Positions 24,894 through 34,263 of a DNA stretch of 64,000 nt are shown piece by piece. Location of the stretch: positions 744,001 to 808,000 of the forward strand of contig NZ_VNWN01000002.1 of the NCBI RefSeq assembly GCF_012720115.1, in the 5' to 3' direction. Source of the stretch: Sneathiella chinensis. Its GTDB lineage: Bacteria > Pseudomonadota > Alphaproteobacteria > Sneathiellales > Sneathiellaceae. Under the pieces are notes generated by a model. That model did no database searches. It saw nothing but the letters and a program-made list of their open reading frames with translations, and had not been told where the DNA came from. How positions within the stretch are numbered: position 1 is the first letter of the stretch; each line of letters starts with the position of its first letter. Both the position numbers and the translations under genes were made by a program.

Positions 24894-26333
24894 TCAGATG
24901 GCAAAGCCGCCCAGTTTTGTTTCCAGATATTCCTGGATGCCTTCATGGCCGCCTTCGCGCCCAAGTCCGCTTTCCTTCATGCCGCCAAAGGGGGCGGCTG
25001 CAGCGGTCGGGTTGATGTCGTTGATGCCGATAATGCCGAATTTCAGCCCTTCATACATCCGGAAAGCCCGGGAGATATTCGGGGTATAGACATAGGCAGC
25101 AAGGCCATAGTTGGTGTCGTTGGCCCGCTCCAGAACCTCGGCTTCATCCTCGAAGGTGATGACCGGTGCGACGGGGCCAAAGGTCTCTTCGCGATAGATC
25201 AGCATGTCTTCGGTCACATCGGCCAGCACAGTGGGAGCATAGAAATGTCCCTTGTCGAGGCCGTTGTCCAGCAGGCGGTGACCGCCGCAAACCACGCGGG
25301 CCCCCTTGGCAACGGCATCCTCTACCTGACGTTCCACCTTGTCGACAGCACCGGGGCCGACAAGGGGGCCGATGCTGATGCCATCTTCAAGGCCGTTGCC
25401 GCCGCGCATTTTTTGAACCCGTGCCTGCAGGGTTTCAATGAAAGGTTCGGCAATGGATTTGTGAACAAAAAGGCGATTCGGGCTGATGCAGGCCTGTCCT
25501 GTATTCAGGAACTTGACCAGAGAAACCCCCTTGGCCGCATGTTCCGGGTCCGCATCGTCGAAAACGATGAACGGGGCATGTCCCCCCAGTTCCATGGACA
25601 CCCGTTTCATGTTGGCAGCGGCCTTCTGGTTCAGCATCTTGCCCACATTGGTGGAACCGGTGAAGGTCAGCTTGGCGACCTTCGGGTTGCTGACAAATTC
25701 ATCCCCGATTTCAGCCGGTTTTTCTGCGGTGACAAGGTTGACGACCCCGGCGGGCAGGCCGGCATCGTGGAAAATCTTGAAGGTCTCAACCGCACAGAGG
25801 GGCGTGGATTCCGCCGGCTTCAGCACGATGGTGCAACCTGCGGCCAGTGCCGGGGCCATCTTGCGGGTCAGCATGGAGATGGGATAGTTCCACGGCGTGA
25901 CAGCGGCAACGACCCCAACCGGGTGCTGCTGCACGATAAAGCGCTGGTCGCCGCGCGGGGCCGGGATGGTTTCGCCGTAAATACGCTTGGCTTCCTCGGC
26001 GTACCACAGCAGGAAGTCGGCCGCATACTGGACTTCATTGCGGGATGCTTTCAGGGGCTTGCCCTGTTCAATCGTCATCAGGCGGGCCAGTTCCTCCTTG
26101 CGTTCCATCATCAGGCCGTAGGCCTTGTAAAGAAACGCAGACCGCTGGTAGGCCGTTGTTTTTGACCAGGCTTTAAAGGCCTCGCTGGCTGCGTCAATCG
26201 CCGCCTTTGCCTCTTTTACGCCGCCGTTCGGGACATCCCCGATGACGTCGCCATTCGCGGGGTTGGTAACCTGAAACCGCGCGCCGTCAATTGCGTCGCA
26301 CCACTGACCATTGATGTACATATGTCGATCCAT
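24894..26333 (-). CDS. gabD: NAD(P)-dependent succinate-semialdehyde dehydrogenase-type aldehyde dehydrogenase
   Basis: 479 residues from the chosen ATG; alternatives at 26369 and 26321 change only the N-terminal residues. Family motifs: VTPWNYPISMLTRK, FTGSTNVGK, the catalytic Glu in MELGGHAPFIVF, and the catalytic Cys in NTGQACISPNR. The end matches GabD: GMKESGLGREGGHEGIQEYLETK. It oxidises succinate semialdehyde or a related semialdehyde to the acid. It is monocistronic, with an inverted repeat beyond its stop. Confidence 0.88.
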   Translation of the reverse strand: MDRHMYINGQWCDAIDGARFQVTNPANGDVIGDVPNGGVKEAKAAIDAASEAFKAWSKTTAYQRSAFLYKAYGLMMERKEELARLMTIEQGKPLKASRNEVQYAADFLLWYAEEAKRIYGETIPAPRGDQRFIVQQHPVGVVAAVTPWNYPISMLTRKMAPALAAGCTIVLKPAESTPLCAVETFKIFHDAGLPAGVVNLVTAEKPAEIGDEFVSNPKVAKLTFTGSTNVGKMLNQKAAANMKRVSMELGGHAPFIVFDDADPEHAAKGVSLVKFLNTGQACISPNRLFVHKSIAEPFIETLQARVQKMRGGNGLEDGISIGPLVGPGAVDKVERQVEDAVAKGARVVCGGHRLLDNGLDKGHFYAPTVLADVTEDMLIYREETFGPVAPVITFEDEAEVLERANDTNYGLAAYVYTPNISRAFRMYEGLKFGIIGINDINPTAAAAPFGGMKESGLGREGGHEGIQEYLETKLGGFAI

Positions 26334-26449
26334 TCCTTGTTGATTTTCCTGTTTTTTATTAACGGCCATACCCCGATGGGCCCCTTGCTGTAAAGAGGCA
26401 AGGCGCAATCAGGGGCCTGAAGATGCCGGAGATCAGGAGACGGGCCGGG

Positions 26450-27076
26450 TCAGTGAAAACGCCGGAAAGCGTTGCCCGGCTTGTCCGTGTCATCCATTGA
26501 TATCTTGGAAACCGCATGAATATGAACGTCATGGGCCCGGTTCTCTGTCAGGGACTCGATGGCGGTTCTTTCCTCTGCGGTATCGTGCGTATGAACCCAG
26601 AGAGGAATACCGCCCCGTTCAAGTTGTAGGCTGTAATATCCCTTTCGGCTGTCCCGGTATCGGCGGTCCAGATAGATGCCGATGATGCCCCCCGCAAACC
26701 CGGCCAGCAGTGTGACGCCCGCCAGCGGCAGGGAGGACAGGCCAATCAATAACCCGATCCCGGCGGCGCACAGGGCGGCAAGATAAAGCGGCGCGGACAG
26801 AAGCACCTTGTTGCGGTCTTTTGTTTCCTCAGGATCGAGGATCGGCCCTCTCAGGATTTCAGGATTATCTTCGGTGCTTGGGGTGTTCTGGACGGGAAGG
26901 ACATAATTGTTCCCCAGCACCTCGGCGCGGGAAAGCATGGTCATGTCAGACCGGGAAAATCCTTTTCTTTCCAGATCCTCAATGCAGTCGTGGACAGCGC
27001 CGGGATCATCAAAAATACCAACGGCTTCCTTTATGACAGGACGGTCGGTTTCGGCAGCGGAATTCGTCTCACCCAT
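26450..27076 (-). CDS. membrane protein with general-stress-17M-like N-terminal domain
   Basis: 208 residues. Residues about 20-70 (KEAVGIFDDPGAVHDCIEDL, then SRSDMTMLSR) resemble the small alpha/beta domain seen in general stress protein 17M and related DUFs. Two hydrophobic segments follow (LYLAALCAAGIGLLIGL and LAGVTLLAGFAGGIIGIYL) with glycine-zipper spacing. A C-terminal repeat of the small fold (YYSLQLERGGIPLWVHTHD) comes next. It probably sits in the inner membrane with both soluble parts cytoplasmic. The ATG follows GAGAGG. A good -10 (TATAAT) is visible about 60 bases upstream. Function unknown; a stress role is inference. Confidence 0.7.
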   Translation of the reverse strand: MGETNSAAETDRPVIKEAVGIFDDPGAVHDCIEDLERKGFSRSDMTMLSRAEVLGNNYVLPVQNTPSTEDNPEILRGPILDPEETKDRNKVLLSAPLYLAALCAAGIGLLIGLSSLPLAGVTLLAGFAGGIIGIYLDRRYRDSRKGYYSLQLERGGIPLWVHTHDTAEERTAIESLTENRAHDVHIHAVSKISMDDTDKPGNAFRRFH

Positions 27077-27245
27077 GTGAAATACCTCTCTTTCACAGGC
27101 CATTCCCCCACTGACTCGAAATTATGAATTGGACAAAATTATACTCTAAAAAGCGGTTTTCATAAAGGGGGTCGAATGTTCGTGTGTCCCGGTCTTGTGT
27201 CCGGGCCGTATCGGCGCGATACTGTGAGAAAGGGAGGATGGCTTC

Positions 27246-27815
27246 ATGATGGATGAGACAAAGCAGGAAATAGCCCGGACGGTCGATCAGATCCGCTCGA
27301 AAGTGGATGGCCAACCGGTCACGCTGGCCCTTCTTAAGGAAGTCAGGGAGGCGTTGCTGACCCTTGCCGCCCGTAAGGACCTGTTCTCGTTTGACGCCTT
27401 TCCGCCGCCAGAAGACGGTGACGGGCCAAATAATTGCCTTTATCGCCTGTCAGAGGATGCGGATCACCGGTTCGCCCTGTATGTGAATGTTGCAAACGGA
27501 CGGGTCCAGTCGCCGCCTCACGATCACACCACATGGGCCGTGATTGCGGGTGTCCATGGGCGCGAGGAAAACCGGTTTTACAAGCGGGTTCCGGAAGGGG
27601 TTGAGCAGACAGGCGGTCAGGTGGTTGCAGACGGAACCGGTGTCTGCCTGCTGCCCGATGACCTGCACAGCATTCATATCGAGCCGGGACAGCCGGTGTT
27701 GAATTTTCATATGTACGGACTGGCTTTGGAGCAATTGCCGGGACGCAATTACTGGAGTGCACCGAATAACGAGTGGCGGACCTTTCCGCCGCATCGGGAT
27801 ATTCGCGAGATTTGA
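27246..27815 (+). CDS. cysteine dioxygenase-type cupin (thiol dioxygenase)
   Basis: 189 residues, cupin. Fe ligands are His92 and His94 in SPPHDHTTW and His141 or His144 in LHSIHIEPG, the spacing of cysteine/3-mercaptopropionate dioxygenases. It should oxidise a small thiol to a sulfinate with O2. GGGAGG precedes the ATG. The stop is two bases before the start of the four-rhodanese gene, so the two are co-translated. That partner points to sulfane-sulfur or thiol oxidation. Cysteine versus 3-mercaptopropionate cannot be decided here. Confidence 0.87.
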   Translation: MMDETKQEIARTVDQIRSKVDGQPVTLALLKEVREALLTLAARKDLFSFDAFPPPEDGDGPNNCLYRLSEDADHRFALYVNVANGRVQSPPHDHTTWAVIAGVHGREENRFYKRVPEGVEQTGGQVVADGTGVCLLPDDLHSIHIEPGQPVLNFHMYGLALEQLPGRNYWSAPNNEWRTFPPHRDIREI

Positions 27816-27817
27816 CC

Positions 27818-29410
27818 ATGACCACCAAAAAAATGTCACCGAAGACCCTGCATGATCAATTGGCCAGCGGGCAGGATGAGCTTGCCTTTCTGGATGTGCG
27901 GGAGCACGGAATTCATGCGGAAGGCCATCCTTTTTTCGCCGTTCCGGCACCGCTCAGTCGGATTGAGCTGGAGGTGGAACGCCTGGTTCCCCGCAAGACC
28001 ACCCCGGTGATCCTGCTGGACCAAGGGGATGGTGAGGATCTTGCCATGCGGGCGGAAAAGGTTCTGACGGGCATGGGATATGCGGACATATCCGTTTTGG
28101 ACGGGGGCGTTATGGGCTGGCGGGATGCGGGGCTGGAGTTGTTCTCCGGTGTGAACGTTCCCAGCAAGGCCTTCGGGGAATTTGTGGAAGCCCGAAAAGG
28201 AACCCCGCATATCTCCGCACAGGAACTGTCGAGCCGTCTTCAGGCCGGTGAGAAAATTGCCATTCTGGACAGCCGCCCCTTTGACGAATACCAGCGGATG
28301 AGTATCCCCGGTGGCGTTGATGTGCCGGGCGCCGAACTGGTGCACCGGGTGTTCGAGGTCGTGCCGGATGAAACCACGCCGATTGTGGTCAATTGTGCCG
28401 GACGGACGCGCAGTATTATCGGCGCCCAGTCCCTGATTGATGCCGGGGTGCCGAACCCCGTCGCGGCGCTGGAAAACGGAACCATGGGCTGGTACTTGCA
28501 GGACCTGCCGCTGGCCAGCGATACCGGAACAGTTGGTGCCGCACCGTCGGCCGAGGCCCTGCACCGCAGTCAGACCCTGGCCCGGCAGGTTGCGGAGCGG
28601 GCCGGTGTGCCCCGTATAACCGGAGCGGAGCTGGAGGCGTTTCGGCATGAACAGGACCAGCGCACTCTGTTCATTCTGGATGTGCGAACCCGCGATGAAT
28701 ACGAGGACGGTCATATTTCAGGGGCGCAACATGCACCGGGCGGGCAACTGGTACAGGCCACGGATGAATATGTGGGGGTGCGGAATGCCCGCCTTGTCCT
28801 TGTGGATGATCGGGAGGTGCGGGCCTGCATGACGGCGGCCTGGCTGCGTCAGATGGGATGGGAGGATGTCTCTATCCTGACCGATTTTGACGGGCTGGCG
28901 CAGGTGAGCGGCCCGGAGGCCGGGCCAGAGGTGAGGGAGATACCGACCCTTTCCCCGCACGAACTGGACGCGGTTCTGGCATCGGGGGAGCCTATTGCTG
29001 TTCTGGATATCGGGCCCTCCCTGTCTTACCGGAAGGGGCATGTTCCGGGGGCTCGCTGGGCCATCCGGTCCCGTTTTGATCGGGAATTGGCCTTTTTGCC
29101 GCCCGTGGGGCTGGTTATTGTGGTCGCAGAAGATGACCGGCTGGCCCATCTGGCCGCGCCTGAAATTGTCGCTGTTCGCCCGGAAGTGATTGTCCGGGTC
29201 CTGAAAGGGGGAAGCCGGGGCTGGAAGGCGGCGGGGCTGCCGCTGGAAGAAGGCGAGACACGCCATCTCAGCCGTCCGGATGACCGCTGGTACAAGCCCT
29301 ATGATAACCGTGACAAGATACGGGAACGGATGCAGGAATATCTGGACTGGGAAACGGCGCTGGTGAATCAGGTAGCCCGGGATGGAACCGCACGGTTTCG
29401 TATTTTCTAG
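27818..29410 (+). CDS. four-domain rhodanese-like protein
   Basis: 530 residues with four rhodanese-like domains, about residues 1-120, 130-245, 265-365 and 380-480. Repeated strands FLDVREHG, ILDSRPFDEYQ, ILDVRTRDEYEDGH and VLDIGPSLSYRKGH mark each one. Only domain 2 has the catalytic cysteine (Cys193 in VNCAGRTRS). Domains 1, 3 and 4 have Asp or Ala there (LLDQGDGED, LVDDREVRA, VAEDDRLAH) and are probably structural. It likely handles sulfane sulfur in partnership with the thiol dioxygenase. The tail (RPDDRWYKPYDNRDK) is conserved-looking. The earlier in-frame start overlaps the dioxygenase and is unlikely. Confidence 0.85.
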   Translation: MTTKKMSPKTLHDQLASGQDELAFLDVREHGIHAEGHPFFAVPAPLSRIELEVERLVPRKTTPVILLDQGDGEDLAMRAEKVLTGMGYADISVLDGGVMGWRDAGLELFSGVNVPSKAFGEFVEARKGTPHISAQELSSRLQAGEKIAILDSRPFDEYQRMSIPGGVDVPGAELVHRVFEVVPDETTPIVVNCAGRTRSIIGAQSLIDAGVPNPVAALENGTMGWYLQDLPLASDTGTVGAAPSAEALHRSQTLARQVAERAGVPRITGAELEAFRHEQDQRTLFILDVRTRDEYEDGHISGAQHAPGGQLVQATDEYVGVRNARLVLVDDREVRACMTAAWLRQMGWEDVSILTDFDGLAQVSGPEAGPEVREIPTLSPHELDAVLASGEPIAVLDIGPSLSYRKGHVPGARWAIRSRFDRELAFLPPVGLVIVVAEDDRLAHLAAPEIVAVRPEVIVRVLKGGSRGWKAAGLPLEEGETRHLSRPDDRWYKPYDNRDKIRERMQEYLDWETALVNQVARDGTARFRIF

Positions 29411-29584
29411 GTTCTATCGCTCGGATTGTGGGTTGCCAAGGCGCCAAAACACAGGTATCCGCTGCGTCACATTAAATTGGGCGCTTAAAGTCTACGGGGC
29501 TTCTTGCAATGAAAGAAGTCACCATTTAGCATGGAAAGCGAACGGGCGCAGCAGATGCCCTGAAAAATAATGGAGAAAATCCCG

Positions 29585-30781
29585 ATGGATTTGTCATTCA
29601 GTGACGAAGATTTGGCGTTCAAGGCCGAGGTCAGAGAGTTTCTAGAGACGAAACTTCCCGAAGATGTAAGAAGCTACTATAGCCGGGGTATGCATGTGCC
29701 CAAGGAGCTACAGGTTCGCTGGCAGAAAATCCTGCACGAACAGGGCTGGATGGCTCCGGCCTGGCCTGTGGAATATGGTGGCACCGGATGGACTGTGACA
29801 CAGCGCTATATCGCTGCGCAGGAATTCGGAACCATGGGCGCACCGACCCCGATGCCGTTTGGCGTCAGTATGGTGGGTCCTGTGATCTATACCTTTGGCT
29901 CGCAGGAACAGAAGGACTATTACCTTCCCCGCATCCTCAATTCAGAGGATTGGTGGTGTCAGGGCTATTCCGAGCCCGGTTCCGGGTCCGATCTTGCGTC
30001 CCTGCAGACAAAAGCGGTTCGTGATGGGGACGATTATATCGTCAACGGCCAGAAAATCTGGACCTCCTACGCGCAGCATGCCAACATGATTTTCTGTCTT
30101 GTGCGGACAGATTCCAATGCCAAGGCGCAGGAAGGGATTTCCTTCCTTCTTATCGACATGAACACCCCCGGTATCACCATCAAGCCGATTTATGGTATCG
30201 ACAAGGAAAACACCCTGAACGAGGTGTTCTTCGATGATGTCCGTGTTCCGGTGAAGAACCGCGTTGGCGAAGAGAACAAGGGCTGGACCTATGCCAAGTT
30301 CCTGCTGGGGAATGAACGAAGCACCATCGCCCGTGTGGCGCAGTCCAAACGCCGCGTCAACAAACTGAAAGAGATCGCCAAAACCGAACGGGTTGACGGC
30401 GGGCTTCTGGCGGATGACAAGGACTTCATGCGTAAGCTGGCCCAGATCGAGGTTGACCTGATGGCGCTGGAATATACGGAATTGAGAATGTTGTCTCAGG
30501 AAGCCGCCGGAAAACGCTTTACAGCAGAGCCATCTTTGCTGAAAATCAAGGGAACCGAAATCCAGCAGCGGTTGACGGAATTGCTTGTAGAATCTCTTGG
30601 TATGTACGGTGCCCCGTACGAGGCCATGGGCGATTACGAAGGTCGCAATGACACGGCTCCGGGACCGGATTATGCGAACGGCCCCATGGCCGAGCATCTT
30701 TATCTTCGGGCGGCAACCATCTATGGCGGCACCAACGAAATTCAGCGGAACATTATTTCCAAGATGGTTTTGGGATTATAA
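29585..30781 (+). CDS. acyl-CoA dehydrogenase, large (PimC-like) subunit
   Basis: 398 residues. The ATG at 29585 is preceded by GGAGAAAATCCCG; an ATG five codons earlier overlaps that ribosome site. Motifs: CQGYSEPGSGSDLAS, IVNGQKIWTSYAQHA and ATIYGGTNEIQRNII. It resembles the large subunit of pimeloyl-CoA-type dehydrogenases, which pair with a small subunit encoded next door. The C-terminal Glu position reads Gly here (IYGGT), so the base must lie elsewhere. It probably oxidises a long, dicarboxylic or steroid-derived acyl-CoA. The small-subunit gene follows after 12 bases. Confidence 0.9.
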   Translation: MDLSFSDEDLAFKAEVREFLETKLPEDVRSYYSRGMHVPKELQVRWQKILHEQGWMAPAWPVEYGGTGWTVTQRYIAAQEFGTMGAPTPMPFGVSMVGPVIYTFGSQEQKDYYLPRILNSEDWWCQGYSEPGSGSDLASLQTKAVRDGDDYIVNGQKIWTSYAQHANMIFCLVRTDSNAKAQEGISFLLIDMNTPGITIKPIYGIDKENTLNEVFFDDVRVPVKNRVGEENKGWTYAKFLLGNERSTIARVAQSKRRVNKLKEIAKTERVDGGLLADDKDFMRKLAQIEVDLMALEYTELRMLSQEAAGKRFTAEPSLLKIKGTEIQQRLTELLVESLGMYGAPYEAMGDYEGRNDTAPGPDYANGPMAEHLYLRAATIYGGTNEIQRNIISKMVLGL

Positions 30782-30793
30782 GGAATAATAAAA

Positions 30794-31927
30794 ATGGACT
30801 TTGAACTATCTGATGAACAAACACTGTTGAAAGACAGTGTCGATCGATTTGTACAGGAAAACTATTCACCGGAAGCCCGGTTGAAGCTGACGGAAACCGA
30901 TCTGGGTTTCAGCCGTGACCACTGGAAAACCATGGCCGAGCTGGGCTGGCTCGGCATGCCATTCTCGGAAGAGGTTGGTGGGTTCGGTGGATCACCGGTG
31001 GACACCATGATCATGATGGAAAGCATGGGCCGCGGACTGGTTCTTGAGCCGTTCTTCAGCACGGTCATTCTGGGCGGTGCCCTGGTTGCAGAAGCCGGAA
31101 GCGAAGCGCAGGTTGAAGAGATCATCCCGACGCTGATCGAAGGCAACCTGATGCTGGCTTTCGCCTATGCGGAAACCCAGTCCCGCTTCAACCTGAATGA
31201 CGTGGAAACAACCGCAACAAAATCCGGTGACGGTTATGTTCTGTCCGGTCACAAGATCGTGGTTTATCACGGTGATACAGCGGACAAGATTATTGTTTCT
31301 GCCCGCACCGGTGGGGAAAGCCGTGACGAGGCAGGTATCTCCCTGTTCGTTGTGGACCGCGATGCCGATGGCGTTGATATCCGGGGTTACAAGACCGTTG
31401 ACGGTCAGCGCGCTGCCGATATCCGCTTTGAGAATGTCAAGGTCGGTGCCAATGCCCTGCTGGGCACGGAAGGCGAGGCATTCCCGATCATCGACAAGGT
31501 TGTTGACCGCGCAATCGCGGCCCTGTGTGCCGAGGCTGTTGGCGCCATGACCGCCGCCAACGAAATCACCAACGAGTATCTCAAGACCCGCAAGCAGTTC
31601 GGTATTCCGATCGGCAAGTTCCAGGTCCTGCAGCACCGTATGGTGGATATGTATATGGAAGCGGAACAGTCCAAATCCATGTCCGATATGGCGGCCATGA
31701 AGCTTTGCTTTGATGATGTCGTGGAAGCCCGCAAGGCCGTTTCCGCGACCAAGGCACAGGTTGGCAAGGCGGCCAAGTTTGTTGGTCAGCAGGCTGTCCA
31801 GCTGCATGGTGGTATGGGCATGACCGATGAATATTCCATCGGCCATTATTTCAAGCGTCTGTCCACACTGGAAATGCTGTTCGGTAACACGGACTATCAC
31901 CTGAACCGGTTTTCTGCTGCGTCTTAA
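30794..31927 (+). CDS. acyl-CoA dehydrogenase, small (PimD-like) subunit
   Basis: 377 residues, acyl-CoA dehydrogenase fold. The canonical catalytic segment is degenerate: the C-terminus reads TLEMLFGNTDYHLNRF instead of IYEGTNEIQ. FAYAETQSRF replaces the usual TEPxxGSD. VQLHGGMGMTDEYSIGHYFKRL is kept. This pattern fits the non-canonical partner of a heteromeric enzyme, as in PimC/PimD and actinobacterial steroid acyl-CoA dehydrogenase pairs. It probably forms a heterotetramer with the gene just upstream. A strong terminator follows. Confidence 0.9.
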   Translation: MDFELSDEQTLLKDSVDRFVQENYSPEARLKLTETDLGFSRDHWKTMAELGWLGMPFSEEVGGFGGSPVDTMIMMESMGRGLVLEPFFSTVILGGALVAEAGSEAQVEEIIPTLIEGNLMLAFAYAETQSRFNLNDVETTATKSGDGYVLSGHKIVVYHGDTADKIIVSARTGGESRDEAGISLFVVDRDADGVDIRGYKTVDGQRAADIRFENVKVGANALLGTEGEAFPIIDKVVDRAIAALCAEAVGAMTAANEITNEYLKTRKQFGIPIGKFQVLQHRMVDMYMEAEQSKSMSDMAAMKLCFDDVVEARKAVSATKAQVGKAAKFVGQQAVQLHGGMGMTDEYSIGHYFKRLSTLEMLFGNTDYHLNRFSAAS

Positions 31928-31952
31928 AAACGATCAGGAATTGCGTTAGAAT

Positions 31953-31983
31953 AAAGCCGGGATGTTCTGTCCCGGCTTTTTTT
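31953..31983 (+). terminator. Rho-independent terminator after the paired acyl-CoA dehydrogenases
   Basis: Stem AAAGCCGGGA / TCCCGGCTTT with a 7-base loop, ending in a T-run. It lies 25 bases past the stop. Confidence 0.92.
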
Positions 31984-31997
31984 ATGGGAGTGTGAGA

Positions 31998-32375
31998 ATG
32001 AGGTTTCCCTGGATTGCCGTTGCCGGCGTGATGGGTGCGATGGGTGTGATCATGGGCGCAATGGGGGCCCATGGTGTGCTTGAAGATACCTACCGGGAAA
32101 AACTGTACAGCACCGCGTTCGACTATCATATGCTGCATGTACTGGCGTTGCTGGGGATCGGGATCATGCTGCGCCGTCAGGCGCGGGGGCGGGCCGTCAG
32201 CCACGCCGCAGGGGCGCTTTTTGTGACCGGGACCCTGCTGTTCAGCGGATCACTCTATTATCTTGGGCGCACCGGCGAGGTCTTGTTGCCCATGGTGACC
32301 CCGGCGGGCGGAAGCCTGCTTATTCTGGGCTGGCTTTGTCTTGCCCTTGGCGGGTTGCATTACGCCCGCAGTTAG
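31998..32375 (+). CDS. DUF423 (YgdD-type) membrane protein
   Basis: 125 residues with four predicted membrane segments. The DUF423 signature [11 protein letters not shown] lies near residue 22, and [18 protein letters not shown] near 42. The ATG follows GGGAGTGTGAGA. The family is a small conserved inner-membrane protein of unknown function. Its stop overlaps the convergent tdk stop by four bases. Confidence 0.9.
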   Translation: MRFPWIAVAGVMGAMGVIMGAMGAHGVLEDTYREKLYSTAFDYHMLHVLALLGIGIMLRRQARGRAVSHAAGALFVTGTLLFSGSLYYLGRTGEVLLPMVTPAGGSLLILGWLCLALGGLHYARS

Positions 32376-32971
32376 CAGACGCCGCCTTCCAGTTCGCCAT
32401 AGGTCGATTGCTTGAAATGCTTCCGGCAGAGGGCGACATACCGGTCATTGCCGCCAATTTCTTTCTGGGCACCCTCGCGAATGGGGGTGCCGGTTTCATC
32501 AACCCGGATGACCATGGTTGCCTTGCTGCCGCAATGACAGATGGTCTTGAGTTCCCTCAGTTCATCCGCCCAAGCCAGAAGATGCTGGCTGCCGGGGAAC
32601 AGGTTGCCCTGAAAATCCGTCCGCAGACCATAGGCCAGTACGGGAATTTTCAGCTGGTCCGCCACCTCGGACAGTTGGAAGACCTGATCCCGGCTCAGGA
32701 ACTGGGCCTCATCCACCATGACGCAGTCAATGGGGCGGCTGGTCAGTTCCTTTTTGACGCTGTCCAGCAGGTCAGTATCGTCCGCAAAGAGTTGGGCCGT
32801 GGCCTGCAGGCCGATGCGGGATGTAATTTTACCAACGCCATAGCGGTCATCCAGCGCCGCAGTAAATAACAGGGTCTGCATCCCGCGTTCTTCATAGTTG
32901 AAGCTGGATTGCAGCAGGGTCGTCGACTTCCCCGCATTCATGGTGGAATAGTAGAAATAGAGTTTGGCCAT
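32372..32971 (-). CDS. tdk: thymidine kinase
   Basis: 199 residues, type II thymidine kinase. The P-loop is [13 protein letters not shown] (residues 9-21), the lasso region [11 protein letters not shown], and the zinc site CHCG with a C-terminal CRKH. It phosphorylates thymidine to dTMP for salvage. It is four bases downstream of the DUF1643 gene, which in turn is four bases after the GST gene, so the three are probably one leftward operon. Confidence 0.96.
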   Translation of the reverse strand: MAKLYFYYSTMNAGKSTTLLQSSFNYEERGMQTLLFTAALDDRYGVGKITSRIGLQATAQLFADDTDLLDSVKKELTSRPIDCVMVDEAQFLSRDQVFQLSEVADQLKIPVLAYGLRTDFQGNLFPGSQHLLAWADELRELKTICHCGSKATMVIRVDETGTPIREGAQKEIGGNDRYVALCRKHFKQSTYGELEGGVC

Positions 32972-32975
32972 GCGT

Positions 32976-33473
32976 CTAGATGTCCTCCCACGGCACGGGA
33001 GTGCAGGAATAGGGAATGTAAAGGGGATGCCCCGGCTGGCCCTTTGAGGTCAGCTTCAGAACCTGGGCCTTGATCCCGTTGGTTCGCAGCAGGGTTCGGA
33101 CCTGTTCGTCCCGGTTTTGGAAATCCCCGTGGCTGCCCCACGCGCAAATCAATGTGTCTGAGGCGCGGGCACTTTCCAGAATGGTGGCATCATTGAGGGG
33201 GCCGACAGGCTGGGCCGCTTGTTTCAGGTCCCGTGGGTCGGTGGCACGAAAGGCAAAGATATTGATCACCTCCATGGCGCCAAATCCCATGGCTACGGCA
33301 CGGCGGTGACAGCGTTCCACCGTCGGATCGTTTCGGTCAGCATCGGCGGTGGACGGGTTTAGCATCAGAAAGGCGACCCGGGGCCCGTCATCCCATTGGC
33401 GCCATAGCCGATAGCGGTATTTTTCGCAGTCACTGAACGTTGCGCCGCTTTCCTTGAAATACTGGGCGTCCAT
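32976..33473 (-). CDS. DUF1643 domain protein
   Basis: 165 residues. The DUF1643 pattern is complete: [37 protein letters not shown], then [19 protein letters not shown] and ICAWGSHG. The family is widespread in bacteria and phages and may be a nucleotide-related enzyme; its function is not established. It lies between the GST and tdk genes with four-base gaps. The link to thymidine salvage is only positional. Confidence 0.9.
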   Translation of the reverse strand: MDAQYFKESGATFSDCEKYRYRLWRQWDDGPRVAFLMLNPSTADADRNDPTVERCHRRAVAMGFGAMEVINIFAFRATDPRDLKQAAQPVGPLNDATILESARASDTLICAWGSHGDFQNRDEQVRTLLRTNGIKAQVLKLTSKGQPGHPLYIPYSCTPVPWEDI

Positions 33474-33477
33474 GGGG

Positions 33478-34173
33478 CTAGAAATCCGTGAGCGGGCAAT
33501 CCGGGAACAGAATGCCGGGTGTGTCAGGCTGCCAGATCGGGCGTTTCTTCATGATGTAGGAAAACCCGTCCGAGCTGGTGCGGGCCTCCAGCCATTGCTG
33601 CAGTTTCGGATAGGGGGCGGACTTGAACCAGTCCCGGTCGCTGTTGGCAAACTGGCGGATGAAAGGGAAAATCGCCGCATCTGCCACACTGAAACGATCA
33701 CCAAGCAGAAAGGCCTGCTTTTCCAGTCTGCGTTCCAGTTCGGCGAGGAATTCTTCCCCGCTCTGTCGATAATCGGTCTGGGACTTTTCAGGAAAGCGGA
33801 CGAAATATTTGTACTTGTCGAGGGCCGACTTGAAGGGGCCGTCATTTTCCTGGATCAGGGCGTGGGCCTCGGACCGTAATTCCCCGTCATCGGGAAGCCA
33901 CCCCATTGGGTCGGAGCGTCCCAGTGCCCACCAGACAATGTCGATGCTCTCCTCAATAACAGTGCCGTCCTGCAGCACAAGAACAGGTACGGTTGCCTTG
34001 GGGCTGGCCGCGATCATCTCTGCTGGTTTGTCCTTCAGTAGAATATCCCGCAATTCCACCGCCTCGCCGCTATAGGCAAGGGCCAACCGGGCCCGCATGG
34101 CATAGGGGCAGCGCCTGAAGCTGTACAGAACAGGCAGGGTGTCCGGGGATGGAGAGGAGAAGGATGCAGACAT
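33478..34173 (-). CDS. glutathione S-transferase-like protein
   Basis: 231 residues. The thioredoxin-like N-terminal half begins LYSFRRCPYAMRARLAL with the CPYA active-site Cys, as in GST-omega and GrxB-like proteins. KATVPVLVLQDGTVIEESIDI supplies the cis-Pro and glutathione Glu-Ser pair. The C-terminal half is helical. It probably catalyses glutathione-dependent thiol transfer or dehalogenation-like chemistry. First gene of the leftward GST-DUF1643-tdk operon. Confidence 0.9.
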   Translation of the reverse strand: MSASFSSPSPDTLPVLYSFRRCPYAMRARLALAYSGEAVELRDILLKDKPAEMIAASPKATVPVLVLQDGTVIEESIDIVWWALGRSDPMGWLPDDGELRSEAHALIQENDGPFKSALDKYKYFVRFPEKSQTDYRQSGEEFLAELERRLEKQAFLLGDRFSVADAAIFPFIRQFANSDRDWFKSAPYPKLQQWLEARTSSDGFSYIMKKRPIWQPDTPGILFPDCPLTDF

Positions 34174-34263
34174 TTACCGTAACAAGACCTGATTTATTTC
34201 CTGAAAACTGGACCGATCGATAAGATTTAGGGCATCAGGCCGGGGCTGTAAAGCGGCGACTGG

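Noticed and set aside
24855-26165. A 436-codon open frame antisense to the aldehyde dehydrogenase
   Set aside because: No recognisable domain, and the sense gene is a complete GabD-type enzyme.
26369-26408. Longer N-terminus for the aldehyde dehydrogenase starting at 26408
   Set aside because: The added residues have no family match and no ribosome site. Starts at 26333 or 26321 fit the GabD N-terminus better.
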